Part shown: in pieces, positions 13,073-25,800 of the stretch
Layout of the letters: each line of letters starts with the position of its first letter
Position numbering within the stretch: position 1 is the stretch's first letter
The notes under the pieces: model-generated
Seen by the model: the letters and a program-made list of their open reading frames with translations, nothing else
What the model was told of the DNA's origin: nothing
Database searches by the model: none
Assembly (NCBI GenBank): GCA_946811185.2
Contig: OX328099.1
Coordinates: 14,907,859-14,971,858, forward strand
Length of the DNA stretch: 64,000 nucleotides
Direction: 5' to 3'
Source of the DNA: Hippopus hippopus
Taxonomy: Eukaryota; Mollusca; Bivalvia; Cardiida; Cardiidae
Position numbers and translations under genes: made by a program

Positions 13073-13511
13073 CTGCCTTTACCATAGGTAAGCACATCAC
13101 TCTTTTCCAAGACTAGGGCTGCTTTTCTGCGTTACAAAAGTTAGGTAATATTTAGTGGCTAGAGAAGAATGAATCATGTCCTAATGACTGTTTATTTGGT
13201 CCTTTTTATGACTTTTTGTCGCCCCAGAGATAGTTGTGTTAAAACCTATTTTCTTCTCTCACCACTGAGCATTGCTTTAACGATTTCTTTGTGGAAAAGA
13301 AGTCATTGGCTTGGAAAGATATTTGTGTGGTGTACTGGTCAGGGAAAATCAAGGAAAAATGGACAGGGCACTGTGCGTCGTCGTATAACTAAAATATCTT
13401 TGAAAGCGACTTTGAAAATATCAAACCAAGCAAATCGACCTTTTGCTGAAATGGAGTCCTAGCTCACAAGTTTTGTGTCTCTACCACTCTGCACTTCACT
13501 TCCGAGCCACC

Positions 13512-13588
13512 GTAGCTCTGTTAGAACCACTTTTGTAATAAAATGGATATTTGAAAAAGTGGTTCTAACATAGCTCGGTGATCAAACC
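13512..13588. repeat. Hairpin just upstream of exon 1
   Basis: agctctgttagaaccactttt and the inverse aaaagtggttctaacatagct around a 20-bp spacer, ending about 75 bp before the exon 1 acceptor. Confidence 0.6.
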
Positions 13589-13664
13589 GTAAAATCGACC
13601 ACTGCCAAGTGTTCTAGTGGTCAAAAATATGCATCTAAGTGTTTCTCTTTTTTTTTCATTTCAG

Positions 13665-13802
13665 CCTGCGAATCGGGTTTCTATGGCGCAGATTGTAGCG
13701 GGGAATGCGGCGTCTGTCGGGAGAACGGTCCATGTGACTTCCGGAATGGTGTTTGTCCGGGTGGTTGCGGTGACGGGTGGAGTGGCGAAAAGTGTAAAAA
13801 TA
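13665..13802 (+). CDS. RPTP exon 1: EGF-like repeat 1
   Basis: Acceptor ...ttcatttcag, donor gtgagt, phase 1 at both ends, 138 bp. Encodes CESGFYGADC and ends GWSGEKC, with eight cysteines in the C-x3-G-x-YG-x2-C...C-G-x-C pattern of MEGF/laminin-type EGF repeats. Extracellular. Because it begins mid-codon it is an internal exon, not the first coding exon. Confidence 0.93.
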
Positions 13803-16800
13803 GTGAGTATCGATTTGTTCTTTATTTTTCCAGGCTTTCAACATGTTTTCTCCAGTAATAGTAGAAATAAGTCTTACATTCATCAGAAATCGCAAACTTG
13901 GTTTTTCATGTTTTGCATCACTGTTTTGATTGATTGATTGATCGATTGATTGATTGATGGATGGATGGATGGATGTTTTACGCCGCTTTCGACATTATTT
14001 CAGTCATATCTTGGAGCCGCTAAAAACATCACTCAACCAATCAATTAGATTATCAACCAAGAGAGAAATGTGCAAATTTAAAGTTAAGGTAGAAGGGTTT
14101 CAACCGAAGGAAAGGTCAAGGTTACCTTAACAATTCCTGCAAAATTTTACAGGGTGTTTACCAGGGCACTATGGTACCGGATGTCAAAGTAACTGTGGCG
14201 CGTGCAAAAATGGCGAGGCTTGTGATCACGTGACCGGGGTATGTAAAGGTGGCTGTAGTACAGGGTGGCAAGGAGAAGGTTGTCGGGAAAGTAAGTGCAA
14301 AATGATGCTTCTTGTTCTGTTTGTGATACCAAAGTTTCGAAAACGCGTTACTTGGAGCCGTTTTGAAGCCCATTTCTGCAGCAATAGCATAACAAATTTT
14401 CCTTCACTGTTGATACGCTGAACAGAATGTGCAGTCTGATCCTGGATCTACACTATCGGATACGGAGATATTTTTCTCTAAAATATACCTTTGAAATAAC
14501 AACTTACGGGTTTTTACAATGGGCTCGAAAGTTTCATTTCATTTATTTATCAGGATAAGCGTGAAGAGTTTGTTATATGGCCTGCAACACGCGAAAAGAG
14601 GCATTCGGACATTTGCGTAAAGTGTCGTCTCGGATCAGCCTGCGCAGTCCGCGCAGGCAAATCCGAGACGGCACTTTTACGGCTACATTAGATTTTGTGC
14701 TACAGTGGATTTGCGCAAAACAGAAAATTACATGAAAACGGAAAGTGTCGTTTCGGATTAGCCTGCGCGGAATGCGCAGGCTAATCCGAGACGACACTTT
14801 ACGCAAATGTCCGAATGTCCCTTTTCGCATGTTGCAAGCCTCAATATTATTGAAAGATTATTGTTTTCATGTCTAACCGTTCTAGGACAAAAAAAGCCAG
14901 GCAAAATAATGATTGACTTTTTCCCTTTTGGTCAAGTTGGTGCCAAAATATTGTGACTGTGTAACCTTTTTTAACTCTTACCTGTTTGCATTTTCTCCTT
15001 TTTCCACAACGTTTTCTACCCTTTTAAAGACAAATTCTATCATTTGAGACACATTTATCGTCTGTAACTGCTTCCAATTTCGACGTGTTTAAAAAAATTG
15101 ACGTATGGTACAGAATTAACTAATGTCCAATAACTACCGACTTTTGGTGTACTTTAGCTCAGTTGGTAACGTACACGGCTTGAAACCCAGGGGTTAGTGG
15201 TTCGATTTCGCTGCTCGGCAGTTTTTTTCCCGAGGATTGCTGATAGCCATTGCGATATTTTTCATTCCTCTCTCACCGCTGAATATTGTTTCGACGATAT
15301 TTATGTGGAAAAGCAGCTAGTAATTTATAATAATGTTGTGCGAGGTTTTTGAAGAAACTCGCAGAAAGCATGAATATGTGCACCGGCCACCGCTATGTAA
15401 CTTAAATTATGTTCAAACGGCGTTAAACACCAGACAAGCGAACGATTCGGACCTCCATTCAAAATTATAGTAGATCAAGACCGTGTTGTGTCCGTAGTTG
15501 TGAGGTAGAGCGTCGGCCTCGTAATCAAAAGGTCCCGAGTTCGAGACCCGGGAGCGGGTGTCAACTTTGGGATTTATAATTGGCCCACACGTTCGGAGCG
15601 AGTACTGGTGTAGTTCCCAGGAAGCAGAATCGAGAGAGATTAGTATAAGTTGTAAGAACTTGTTTCTCAATCGATGTAAAATAAATATGTTTAAACTAAG
15701 ACTTGATAGAGTGAGAAGCGTACAATGATTTAAGGAAAAAAATGTTTGGGAACTTAATTTCAAACCAGTAAATCATACAAGATTTTATATCTGTAATGTC
15801 TAGTAATTCACCGTAATTTAATCCATAAACTGTCAATTTTTTTAGCATGCGAAAAACGAAGAACTTATATTAATATTCGTAATGTCTAGACTGGAGCGCA
15901 ACAGGTTCCTCAAGTTTTTGTTGTTGTTGTTTTTTCATATATACATGTAATTATACGGTACATAAGGCAACACTTCACAAAGATTTGAACTTTGCAGTGT
16001 TGGTACAAAGGACCTGGGCCCGGTTTCACGAAAAAACTTATGTATCTTATTTTACTGAACTCTACTAATGACCCAGGTTCTGACTTAAGTTGAGTTTGTT
16101 ATTTGAAACCCTTTTCAATAACATTAACAGACTGTATAGAAACGTTCTTAAATTCTTAGCTGACAGTACTATTCAGACTCAACAAAGCAAAATAAATGGA
16201 CTCAAGTCCATTATTTTGCTGAGTTGAGTCTAAAACGCTTTGTCAACACAGGACTTGAGAATGATACATAAGTCTGTTAATGTTGGTGAAATGCTTCTGG
16301 AATAACGAACTCAAGCTGGAAAATAAGTTCATTAGCAGATTTGAGTGAAATAAGAGACTTAAGTTTTTCCTTGCAACCGGGCCCCGAGGCCTAATATGAA
16401 GGATTGAATTGAATTGAATTGAACTGAAGGTATGATGGCCTGGGAACCGCTTGATAAAGATCAAACAGATTGACATAATCTGCTTTTGCATACCGAATGC
16501 CAATCTGCCCCGATATTTTGTTTCTAACGTTAATAATTTGACCAACCTCAATCTAATAAATTTTCCACAAAAGTGTAAACAGATCAAATAAATTACTAGG
16601 GAATAATTAAACATGTACCAAACGATCCCTATGCTTAACGACATTCCGGAATGACGCCTTTGAAAACATCGTGTGAAAAGGAGAACAATGCTGGTAATCA
16701 GCATTGTTCTCCTTTTCAGACAATGTTTTTTCATTAAATTAATCCTATCGATTGAGTCACTTTTTAATTTAGTTCATTTATTTTTTTTTTTAATTTAATT

Positions 16801-19800
16801 TTAAATTCTTTCAAATTGGACAAGCCCAATCTTTTGTCGTCTGTTAAAGAATTTACTCATGTACAACTGGTCAAACAATCACCGGAATTCCCCTTGTCTT
16901 AGTGATCAGCAAATCCGGCATTAAATAGGACGTAGATTTGTGTTCAGATATCAAGTCCCAGAGTGCAAGTTAAATGCGTCTATTCAATAGATTCGACCCG
17001 ATGATTTAATCATACTTTTGCCAGTTAATCCCTTTAACACCGTATTCAGCGAAAACAGGGGCTCTTTGCGGACAGCATAGATCAAAGATCAGACTGTACT
17101 AAACGTGCAGACGGATCTTGGATCTATAATGTCCACTTGTTAAGTCAAGGCTATGAGAGAAGCAATATTCCCGAGTTTCAGTGGATTGTATTATTAGCTA
17201 TCGAAAGACGTCGAGTTGATATACTAGTATGTGGCGTTGAAAGAATTAACCTATGTTTCATTAATAATGCGACAGTAAATAGTCCCAGATAATCATCGCC
17301 GGGTTTAACTGTCATAGTAAAATGATAAATAATTATGGGAGAGGGCTTTCCCTCCCGTATGGAAAACAAGATGTTACATAAATGCTCGCTCCTCCGCCAG
17401 TAAAAAACAGATGCAAGATATTAATTACAGTAAAGCTCGCTCATCCGGCAGCAGGAAATTAAAAGAAAAATATTACGAAAAAGCTCGTTCCTCCGCCAGC
17501 ATGAAGACAAAAGTAAGATATAAAATACAGAGAAAGCTGGCTTCTCTGCAAGTAGGAAAACAAAAACAAAGATATTGCAGAAATGCTCGTTCTTCCGCCA
17601 GTAAGAAAACAAAAGTAAGATATAAAATACAGAAAAGCTAGCTCCTCCGCAAGTAGGAAATTAAGATATTATAGAAAAGCACGCTGTTCCGCTCGTAGGA
17701 ATACAAAAGCAAGGTATTGCAGAAAAGCTCGCTCTTCTGCCAGTAGAAAAAAAAAACAAAGTAATTCTAGAAATGATCTCTCTTTCGCCAGTAGAAAAAC
17801 AAAAGTGATATATTTTAGAAAAGCTCACTCTTCTTCCAGTACGAAAACAAAAGCAAGATATTACAGAAAAGCTTGCTCTCCCTCCTGTACGGAAATCAAA
17901 GCAAGACAAGAAAAGCTCGCTCTTCCGCCAGTAGAAAAAAACAGCAAGCTATTACAGAAAAACTCGATCTTTCGCCAGTAGGTTAAAGGCCCAAATAGCG
18001 ACCAAAAACAATGCATGCCCATGTTCAAATATATCTATATTTAAATCGTTATACTAGTATTTAAAAGTATGGAAAGTATTGTGAAGATGATAATTTTTTC
18101 TTGTGTCCAAGTGTTAGTAGCTGGAAGGAAAATGAATTTTAAAATCAAGAAAAAAACACACAAAAGGAAGAGAGACCTGTCAACTTTTTTGATTGTCATC
18201 TTCCCAATTATTTTCATACTTTGAAATGGTTTTATCTAAGTTTAAATGGATTTTAGATACGCTTTTTACTTTTGGCAGCTATTGTTACTTCAACAAAAGC
18301 GTTTATGACACACTATATCAGTTCCTTTACGTCTCTTGGGCCATATCACTAACCATACTAATGTCAAACGTTGAAATTAAGAACATTGATGATAGTTATT
18401 GCGAGAGGATTCATTCTTCTCTTACTGCTAAGCTTTGTTTTTTTTTTTTTTTTTATTTTTAGCTCCACTGGCCGAAGGCCAGTTAGCTTATGTCATGGCC
18501 CGGTGTCCGCCGTGCGTCCGTGCGTGCGTACATACGTGCTTGCGTTAACTTTTATTTCAAACATCTTCTTCTCTGAAACTACCCATCCAATTTTTATGCA
18601 ACTTCACACAAATGATCCTGCCATGCACCTCTTCAGAATTTTTGATAGAATTTGATTCCTTCTAAAACTCTGGTTGCCGTGGCAACAAAACTGAAAAATA
18701 TTGAAAATCTTTGAAAATTTTCTTGCCTGAAACCATAAGACCAAGACCTACCAAAATTTGTAGCTTTCTCTAAAAGACCTCTACTAAGTTTCCTCAAAGT
18801 ATAGCCCTGAGGTCAAATTTTGCCCTGCCCGGGAGCCACAAGTTTTGCATGGGCTTATATAGTGAAAACTTTAGAAATTTTTCTGCCATAAGGCCTAGGG
18901 CAACCAAATTCAGCAATTAGCTTTACCTAGTAGGCCTCTACCATGAAGGCTCAAATTATAGCCCTAGGGTCAAAATTGGTCCCACCGGGGGGGGGGGGTT
19001 ACAAGTTTTACATGGGCTTATATAATGAAAACTTTAGAAATCTTCCTGTACCTAGCTATAAGGCCTAGGACTGCGAAATTTTGCATGTAGCTTTATCTAG
19101 TGGGTATCTACACAGAGTGCTCAAATTATAGCCCTGGGTTCAAATTTGGCCCCACCTCGGGGGTCACAAGTTTTACATTACCTTACACTGGGAAAACTTT
19201 AAAAATCTCTCGTACCTAGCCATAAGGCCTTTGGCTACTAAATTTTGCATGTACATGTAGCTTTATCTAGTGGGCCTCTACTAAGAGAGCCAAAATTGTA
19301 GCCCTGGGGTTAAGTTTGGCTCTACCCCAGGAGTCACAAGTTTTACACGGGCTTATTTAGTGAAAACTCTAGAAATCTTCTCGTTACTAACCGGTAGACC
19401 AAGGGCTACGAAATTTTGCCTGTATATTTATCAATGTACCACTTCCAAGATTATTCAAATAACAGCCCTTGGATCTTTTGTGGCCTCAAGTTTGACGTTA
19501 GCTTATATAACGAAAACTTTAGAAATCTCCTTGTTGCTGATCGTGAGCTATAGATGTAATATTTTATGAATATTGCCCCACCCATGGGTCAGTGCTTATA
19601 GAAAAAAACCTTCTTGCTGCAAACCATAAATCCTAGGGCTTCCGAATTTGGCAAATAGCTTCACGTTGTGGTTCACTTCTGAATTTGTTTAAAATTTAGC
19701 CCCGGGATCAAAATTAGCCCTGTCACAGGGATCTCATATTTTACAAGACCTTTTATATAGGAAACTTGAAAATCTTCTTGTTTAAAACCATACATTCTAG

Positions 19801-22800
19801 ACCTGTATTATTTGTTGTGGGACTTTATCTTATGGCCCTCAGCCAGGATTCAAGTAATTAAAGCTTTGTGGTCAAAAATGGCTTTGCCCTAGGGTCATAA
19901 CTTTCTCATAGGATTTTATAGAGAAAATTTTATAATATCTTCTAGTTCTAGACCAATTGGCCAAGAATTGTAATTTTGGCGTGTAGGGTTTTTACTTATT
20001 AGCCAGTGGAGCGATACAGAGCCATCATGGCCCTCTTGTTTGTTAAACCCGTTACCACCCTGTGTTTTAACGACCAAGTTTGAACGACCTTAAAGAATAT
20101 ATAGCTTTTAAGAATTTTGTGGGAAAAGGAGAAAATGCAAGTAACCAGCATTTCTTTTCCTTTTCTCACAATGTTTTTTACCCTTCCAAGGGCAGATTAA
20201 AGAATTTGAATCACATTTTATTTGTCATCTGCACGAGCTTTGAACTTGGACAAATAAAACATTCTGTCGTTTTATTAAGAGTTAAAGGGGTGGGGAACGC
20301 TGGTAAAGAAAGAACTCTTTGTGCGTATAACTGGTGTAAGAAAGCCAAGGAATTCGTATGTAGGTGCACGTGCGGCTGAAATATAACTGAAATACTGTTG
20401 AAAACGGCGTTTAAAACAAAACGAACTAGTAACAAAGTCCTATTATACCGTATAATGTTTCGCTGTTATTTTTTCAATGCAACTCTTTCAGAAAAAAATC
20501 TAATACCTTGGGAAACAGTAATATTATCTTTTAATGGAACCCATTACCGTTCAAATTACACGTTCTCGCAATGTTTTCGTGAGCTCTCTTATGTAGGCGG
20601 CATTGTTCAAACTGAAATAGGTCAAGCACTTTATCGTTTTACCTCTTTCGGAGCCAAATAATTGAGCCGTGCTCTGGCAAAAGGGGGTTTAATGGATCTT
20701 CGTATTGCATAATATCAAGCAAGTCATCAAATAATTAGGGGTCCATTAAATCCATTTTGTATAACAGCCGATTGAATCATGAGTACAGTGGTCTTTTGTC
20801 CTTTGACATAGAGAAAATTGACTAATAGCAAAAAGTTTCGGTCCAGGTCAGCCTGCGCGGCCTGCGCAGGCTGACCTGAGTCGATACTTTTTGCATATGC
20901 ATTAACTTTAACGGCCCCCTTTTTACAGACCACGGCTCAAAACATATTTCACGAAGAACTTGAAAGGTTTATGTCTTATGGGCTTGACTAAACCAACGGA
21001 CTGTACATATCAAGATCAGACTGCAGCTTCTGTGCTGTCTGATCTTGATCTATACCATCCGAAAAAGCTTTCTTCCCTGACACATGGATGTGAAAGGATG
21101 AACATGTAATTGAGAGATATATTTTCAGCAGCCCGGTCGGGTAGCTTAGTGGTAAGCGTATCTGACTCGTGACTTTGTGGTTGCCGATTGGATACCCGGT
21201 TTAGGCAAACTTTCTCTCCGTCGATTTTTAGCCTCTCATCTCTGATGCATGTGAGAAAGTAGACACTGGCTTGAAAAGAAAGCTGTGTCAGTTTTGGTGT
21301 GAAAAAGCCAGGAAAGGTGTATTGAATGAAGTGATGTGACCTAAGCTGTTAAAACGGCTTTAAACTCCAAAGGAAAGGGGTTCATTGGAAATTTGTCGAT
21401 TTTTATTGTCTATGGGCTAGTAGCTGATGGTCTCGTTAGCTCCTTGCTATCGGCTATACATCTGTGTATTCAAAAATAAGCCACGCTCTGTGAAAAGGGG
21501 ACTTAATGTGTCTGCAAAAAGTATCGACCCATGTCAGACTGCGCATCCGCGCAGGCTGACATGAGTCGAAAATTTTGCCATTTTTTAAATTTTCTGCATC
21601 TCAAAGGACTATTTTAACCCCAGATTCAGTCAGTCATTACACAAAATGGGTTTGATGGATCCATAGTTATGTAATGACCTGCTTGGAATAATGCGTCACG
21701 GAGATGCATTATACCCCCTTTTGTCACAGTGCGGCTAAAATACATTCGTAAACCCTTTGACTAACGAAAAAATTGTAGACTTACACTAATCCAAGGTTTT
21801 TGCAGATGACAAGTTAAATTTGGCTCATATAATCAAATTGACATTCAGAGTTCAGAAAACATTGTGGGAACAAGGAGAAAATGCTGGTAGCCAGCATTTT
21901 CTCCTTTTCCCACAATATTTTCAGAGGTCTTCTTCCACAGGGTCGTGAAATGAATGTATTGCGTAGAAAAGTGTCGAAGCAGTCACCTGTTGACCTCTCA
22001 GGGCGAATTGCAGTTTGCCTGTTTATCATAATTTCCATATTTAAAAATGGATCAATTTCGAATTTGTTTGTTTGGCATAACGTACGTTATTTCATTGTAT
22101 TTCTGTTATATTACTGCTACCAACGCGTCTTTCTATGCGTTCATTTCGTTTCTTGGCTGCTTTCACATTTAAACTTTTGACGATGGCTAAGTAGGGACTC
22201 AGCAGGTGGCTTGGAAAGAACCTTTTTGAGAAGTACTGGTAAAAGAAAAAAGAACGTCCATGAAAGCGTGTGAAGGTGCACTGGCCACCGTGATATAACT
22301 AAAATAGATTAAATAATTTAATTAAATTATATAACTAAAATAAATTAAATAATTCAATCAGATAAATGTTGAAAAACGGCATTTGAGACGATGCCAACAA
22401 AAACACAGAAAAAAATGATCGACGATCAATGAAGAATGGGTCCTGTCGTGAAAACTTTCATTAAACCCCCATAAAGATTTTTTTGCCAGCGGAGGGATTT
22501 AAACTTGCTAATTGCAGTTTTGCAGTCATTGAACTACCGAAATTCGGGCCGATTTTCGGACGATGTACCAGGACCCCCCCCCCCCCCCCCTTTCTTTTTT
22601 TTTAGAAATCATCTGGGGTTTTCGTATGAACTGGACAATTTCTCTTTCTCCAAATATTTCTTTATGGTCATTTTTGGACTAACGATGCAGGGTAGGAGGG
22701 GGATCTTTCTTTCTCTGAAGACCTGTATCGATACATTTAGACTAATCTTTGGGAATTAGATTCCTAACAAATTGGTGGAAAATGTTTTTCTATGACTTTA

Positions 22801-25800
22801 GAATGCCTTGAATTCTAAAACTTAGAATGTCTTGAAGTGCCTTTGTTTTCTTTATGCGGCTGTAGATCACAACTTGAAAAGAACAGTGGTGGTATTATAG
22901 CAGACCTAGAACTGCTCTCTGTCAATCTGTGATCATCGTCTGGCATAGAACTTGTGCCGTATTTTCTTAATTATAAATTCTATTGTACCTCTAGGTTCCA
23001 AGACTAGCTATCTGACTGGCTGAGACAAAAAAGCTCGGCCAAACAACAGAGACTGGCTGAAATTTTCTATGCGAACATTTCTGCATAAGTTCAGCATTAA
23101 TGAATTGCGCCCTAGTTAAATTACCTGTCTCCGACGAAAATACTCTTTTCGCTAGCGTTTTCTGATATTTTCTTCTTCAGAATCTGTCCTTGTATTGGAA
23201 AGTCAAGGTTCCTGTACGACAAAATTTAGAATTCGTCCATATTGCAGACGACAAGTGAAATTTGTCTGTGAAAGAGTAGAAAACAATGTGGGGAAAGGAG
23301 AAAATTGCTGGTTTCTACAATTTTTTTCCAAAGTGTTGTTGATAAATTTCGGGTTTGTGTGGTAAAGGGTCAAGAATACACTTTGACTCTAACTTACATA
23401 CAGTGTAGCTCATGGTCATGGAATTTAAAAAAAAAAGAGGAAAAATGGATATTGACAAGTAAAATAAAACCCATCTATTTAATTTGAACTTGTACATTAA
23501 AGTGCAATAATATAAAAATTTTGACCTCGCTGTATTATACTAATAAGTTGTACATTAAGCTGACATGAATCTAAATCACGTGATAATAGCCTTGAGGATG
23601 AAATGACTGGGTCACGGCTTTTAATGCATTAACAACCCTGAAACAGATTTGCGGCAGACGACTGTGAAAATGTCCTTGAAAAAAACACGAATAATCAACG
23701 CTAATATACAGGTTTAATAAATGAACACATGTGAAAACATCGTGGCGAAAGGAGAAATTGCTTGTAACGAGTAATTTCTCCTTTCGTCACGATGTTTTCA
23801 AAAGGTTTCTATTGCAACATATAAAAGGTCATCTATCGGTGCCATTGTATTAATGTAATGAATTAATTTTTGAAAACTAGACCGGCATTTTGGAGTCGAT
23901 TCATTTTACCCGCAGCAATCATATTTTAAGTTGATTACTATATAGCAGAATTTCGAGTAATTGAGTACCAGTGATACCATTAGTTAAAGTCGAAATAGAT
24001 CTATTCGAGCAATCGATTTTTCGATAAGTAATCACTTAACCCTTAGGCTGCTGAGAGCGACTTAAGGTCTTTTAGCGGATAGTGTAGATCAAGATCAGAC
24101 TGCACAGAACGTGCAGTCTGATCTTGGATCTACACTGTCCAACATGGACTATTTTCCCCCAAAACATTACTGTGAAATAGCTATAATTATGTTTTACTAT
24201 CGAATTTATAGTTTGATGTTATTTATTTAGCAGGTCAAGGGATAAAACCTTCATACTTATCACGTTTAATTAAGATACAGGCATAAACGTAAACGTTTCT
24301 CAGTTAAGTAGTATAATACGAACGATTTTATCGTATAAGCAAACAAAACTTTTCCACTTGTGCATGAACTATTTCAATTATTTTTACGCAACTTCCTTCG
24401 TATTATGGGCCGAAGGCCTTGATTAATTTTCAAGCTTATCGTTTTTGCCATTTTTAAAGATATATGATGCAGCTAGAAAGATAAAACGCTGTTAAACTTG
24501 AAAGTATGTAGAATGGTTCAGCTGTGTAAACAGATAAATTACCAACATAAACGATGAAAGGGATAGGGATTTGTCTTCATTTAAAACCGGAAAAGACAAC
24601 ACTGATTTCTTTGAAGGCCTACAAAACACGAAATGCATTTTCTGTCAGTCGTAATATGTGCATCATCAGGGGCTACATTTGGCATGAATATACCAGAATG
24701 ATTACAGTTTCATACAGTAAGGATGAAATGGGTTATATACTGGCTAAAACGTTGCCTGAAAACGAATATAGATGTACCTTTAATGAACTTTCCTTATTTC
24801 TTTACAGTTTGCACAAAAGGTTTCTACGGAGAAGACTGCAAGAAGAAGTGCGGATTTTGTAAGAACCAGACCGCATGTAACCACGTGGATGGCTTATGTC
24901 CGAAAGGTTGCGATCCAGATTATATAGGAGAATTCTGTATAGAGCGTAAGTTTTAGTTTTTCGGCGTAGCTGAATACGCTGGCTTTTGCCCTACTTTTTG
25001 GTACTGATAAAGAATGAACAAATGGAAATTTGTGATCGCTAAAAAATGTAGACATGTTCATTCTAGTGGCCTTTGCCTATTTGCTTGCAAATACGGCGTC
25101 TATCTTTTTTTAAAAGATATTTCATGTTTCGACTGAAAACGGATAACATATTCGAAAACAACAGTATACATGCTTAAGATTCTAGATTGTTGGTAAATAT
25201 TTGTGTAAAAGCAAACGTTCTTCTTCTATCAAATGCCATAAAAAGACGAGCGATATTGGTGTAGCTCTAGTAGTAGGTAATACTGGTTATTGAAAGATTT
25301 TTCTGTTATAAGCTTGATTGAACAAGGGAATGGTGTCGATCAACGACAAGATTGTATGTTCTGTGCAGTCTGTTCTTGAACTATGCCGTCCGTAAAAGAC
25401 CCTATTTTCGCCTAAAGCGCTGAAATAGGTAGAATTGAAATAATCTATTCTTATACAGCTTTGAAAACGCCGAGTTCTATTCTTAATTCTTAACCTGCTA
25501 AATAAGTCAAATGAAACTTTCCAGTGAATAGTATAAAACCAAAATACTGCAATTTCAAAGTTTTTTGTTTTTTTTGGGGGGGGGGATATCTCTTTGTCGG
25601 ACAGTGTAGATCCAAGATCAGACTGCACGTTCTGTGCAGTCTGATCTTGATCTACACTGGCCGCAAAAGCGCCTTAAGCGCGCCCTTAGCAGCCATAGGG
25701 TTAAAGGAGCCAGAAACATCGGAGAGGGAAATATGGACATTTCTGTCACCGACACTATCAGCATTTTGAACTCGTTAAGAGCAAAATATCAACTCTACTT

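Larger units (their letters stand above)
1..13664. other. Upstream intron or flank, no gene recognised
   Basis: I saw no further 138-bp EGF-type exon, signal peptide or other coding segment here. The stretch holds SINE, P1, P2, P3, P5, P6, CACGATTC and microsatellite sequences plus unassigned AT-rich DNA. Because exon 1 begins in phase 1, this is probably intron, but upstream exons could be hidden or lie before position 1. Confidence 0.6.
14291..24807. other. Intron 2 (10.5 kb), repeats only
   Basis: Contains P4, S2, S4, the gggccc TIR element, a P1 hairpin, the 48-bp minisatellite, P6, the AGCT element, P1, P3, S1 and P2 copies. A poly-C/poly-T run lies near 22568-22600. No additional EGF exon was seen. 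Confidence 0.7.

Noticed and set aside
16243..16734. Minus-strand frame of 163 codons, the longest in the window
   Set aside because: It crosses the gggccc TIR element and a P1 hairpin, and the translation shows no domain or composition typical of coding sequence.
17375..17990. CRISPR-like array of regularly spaced repeats
   Set aside because: Units are contiguous with no unique spacers, and the genome is eukaryotic.
14291..24807. Further EGF exons expected in the long intron 2
   Set aside because: No segment with the C-x3-G-x-YG-x2-C pattern between splice signals was seen by eye on either strand.
24554..24862. Plus-strand frame of 102 codons overlapping exon 3
   Set aside because: It lies in a dispersed repeat and reads exon 3 in the wrong frame; the 8-cysteine frame is the coding one.
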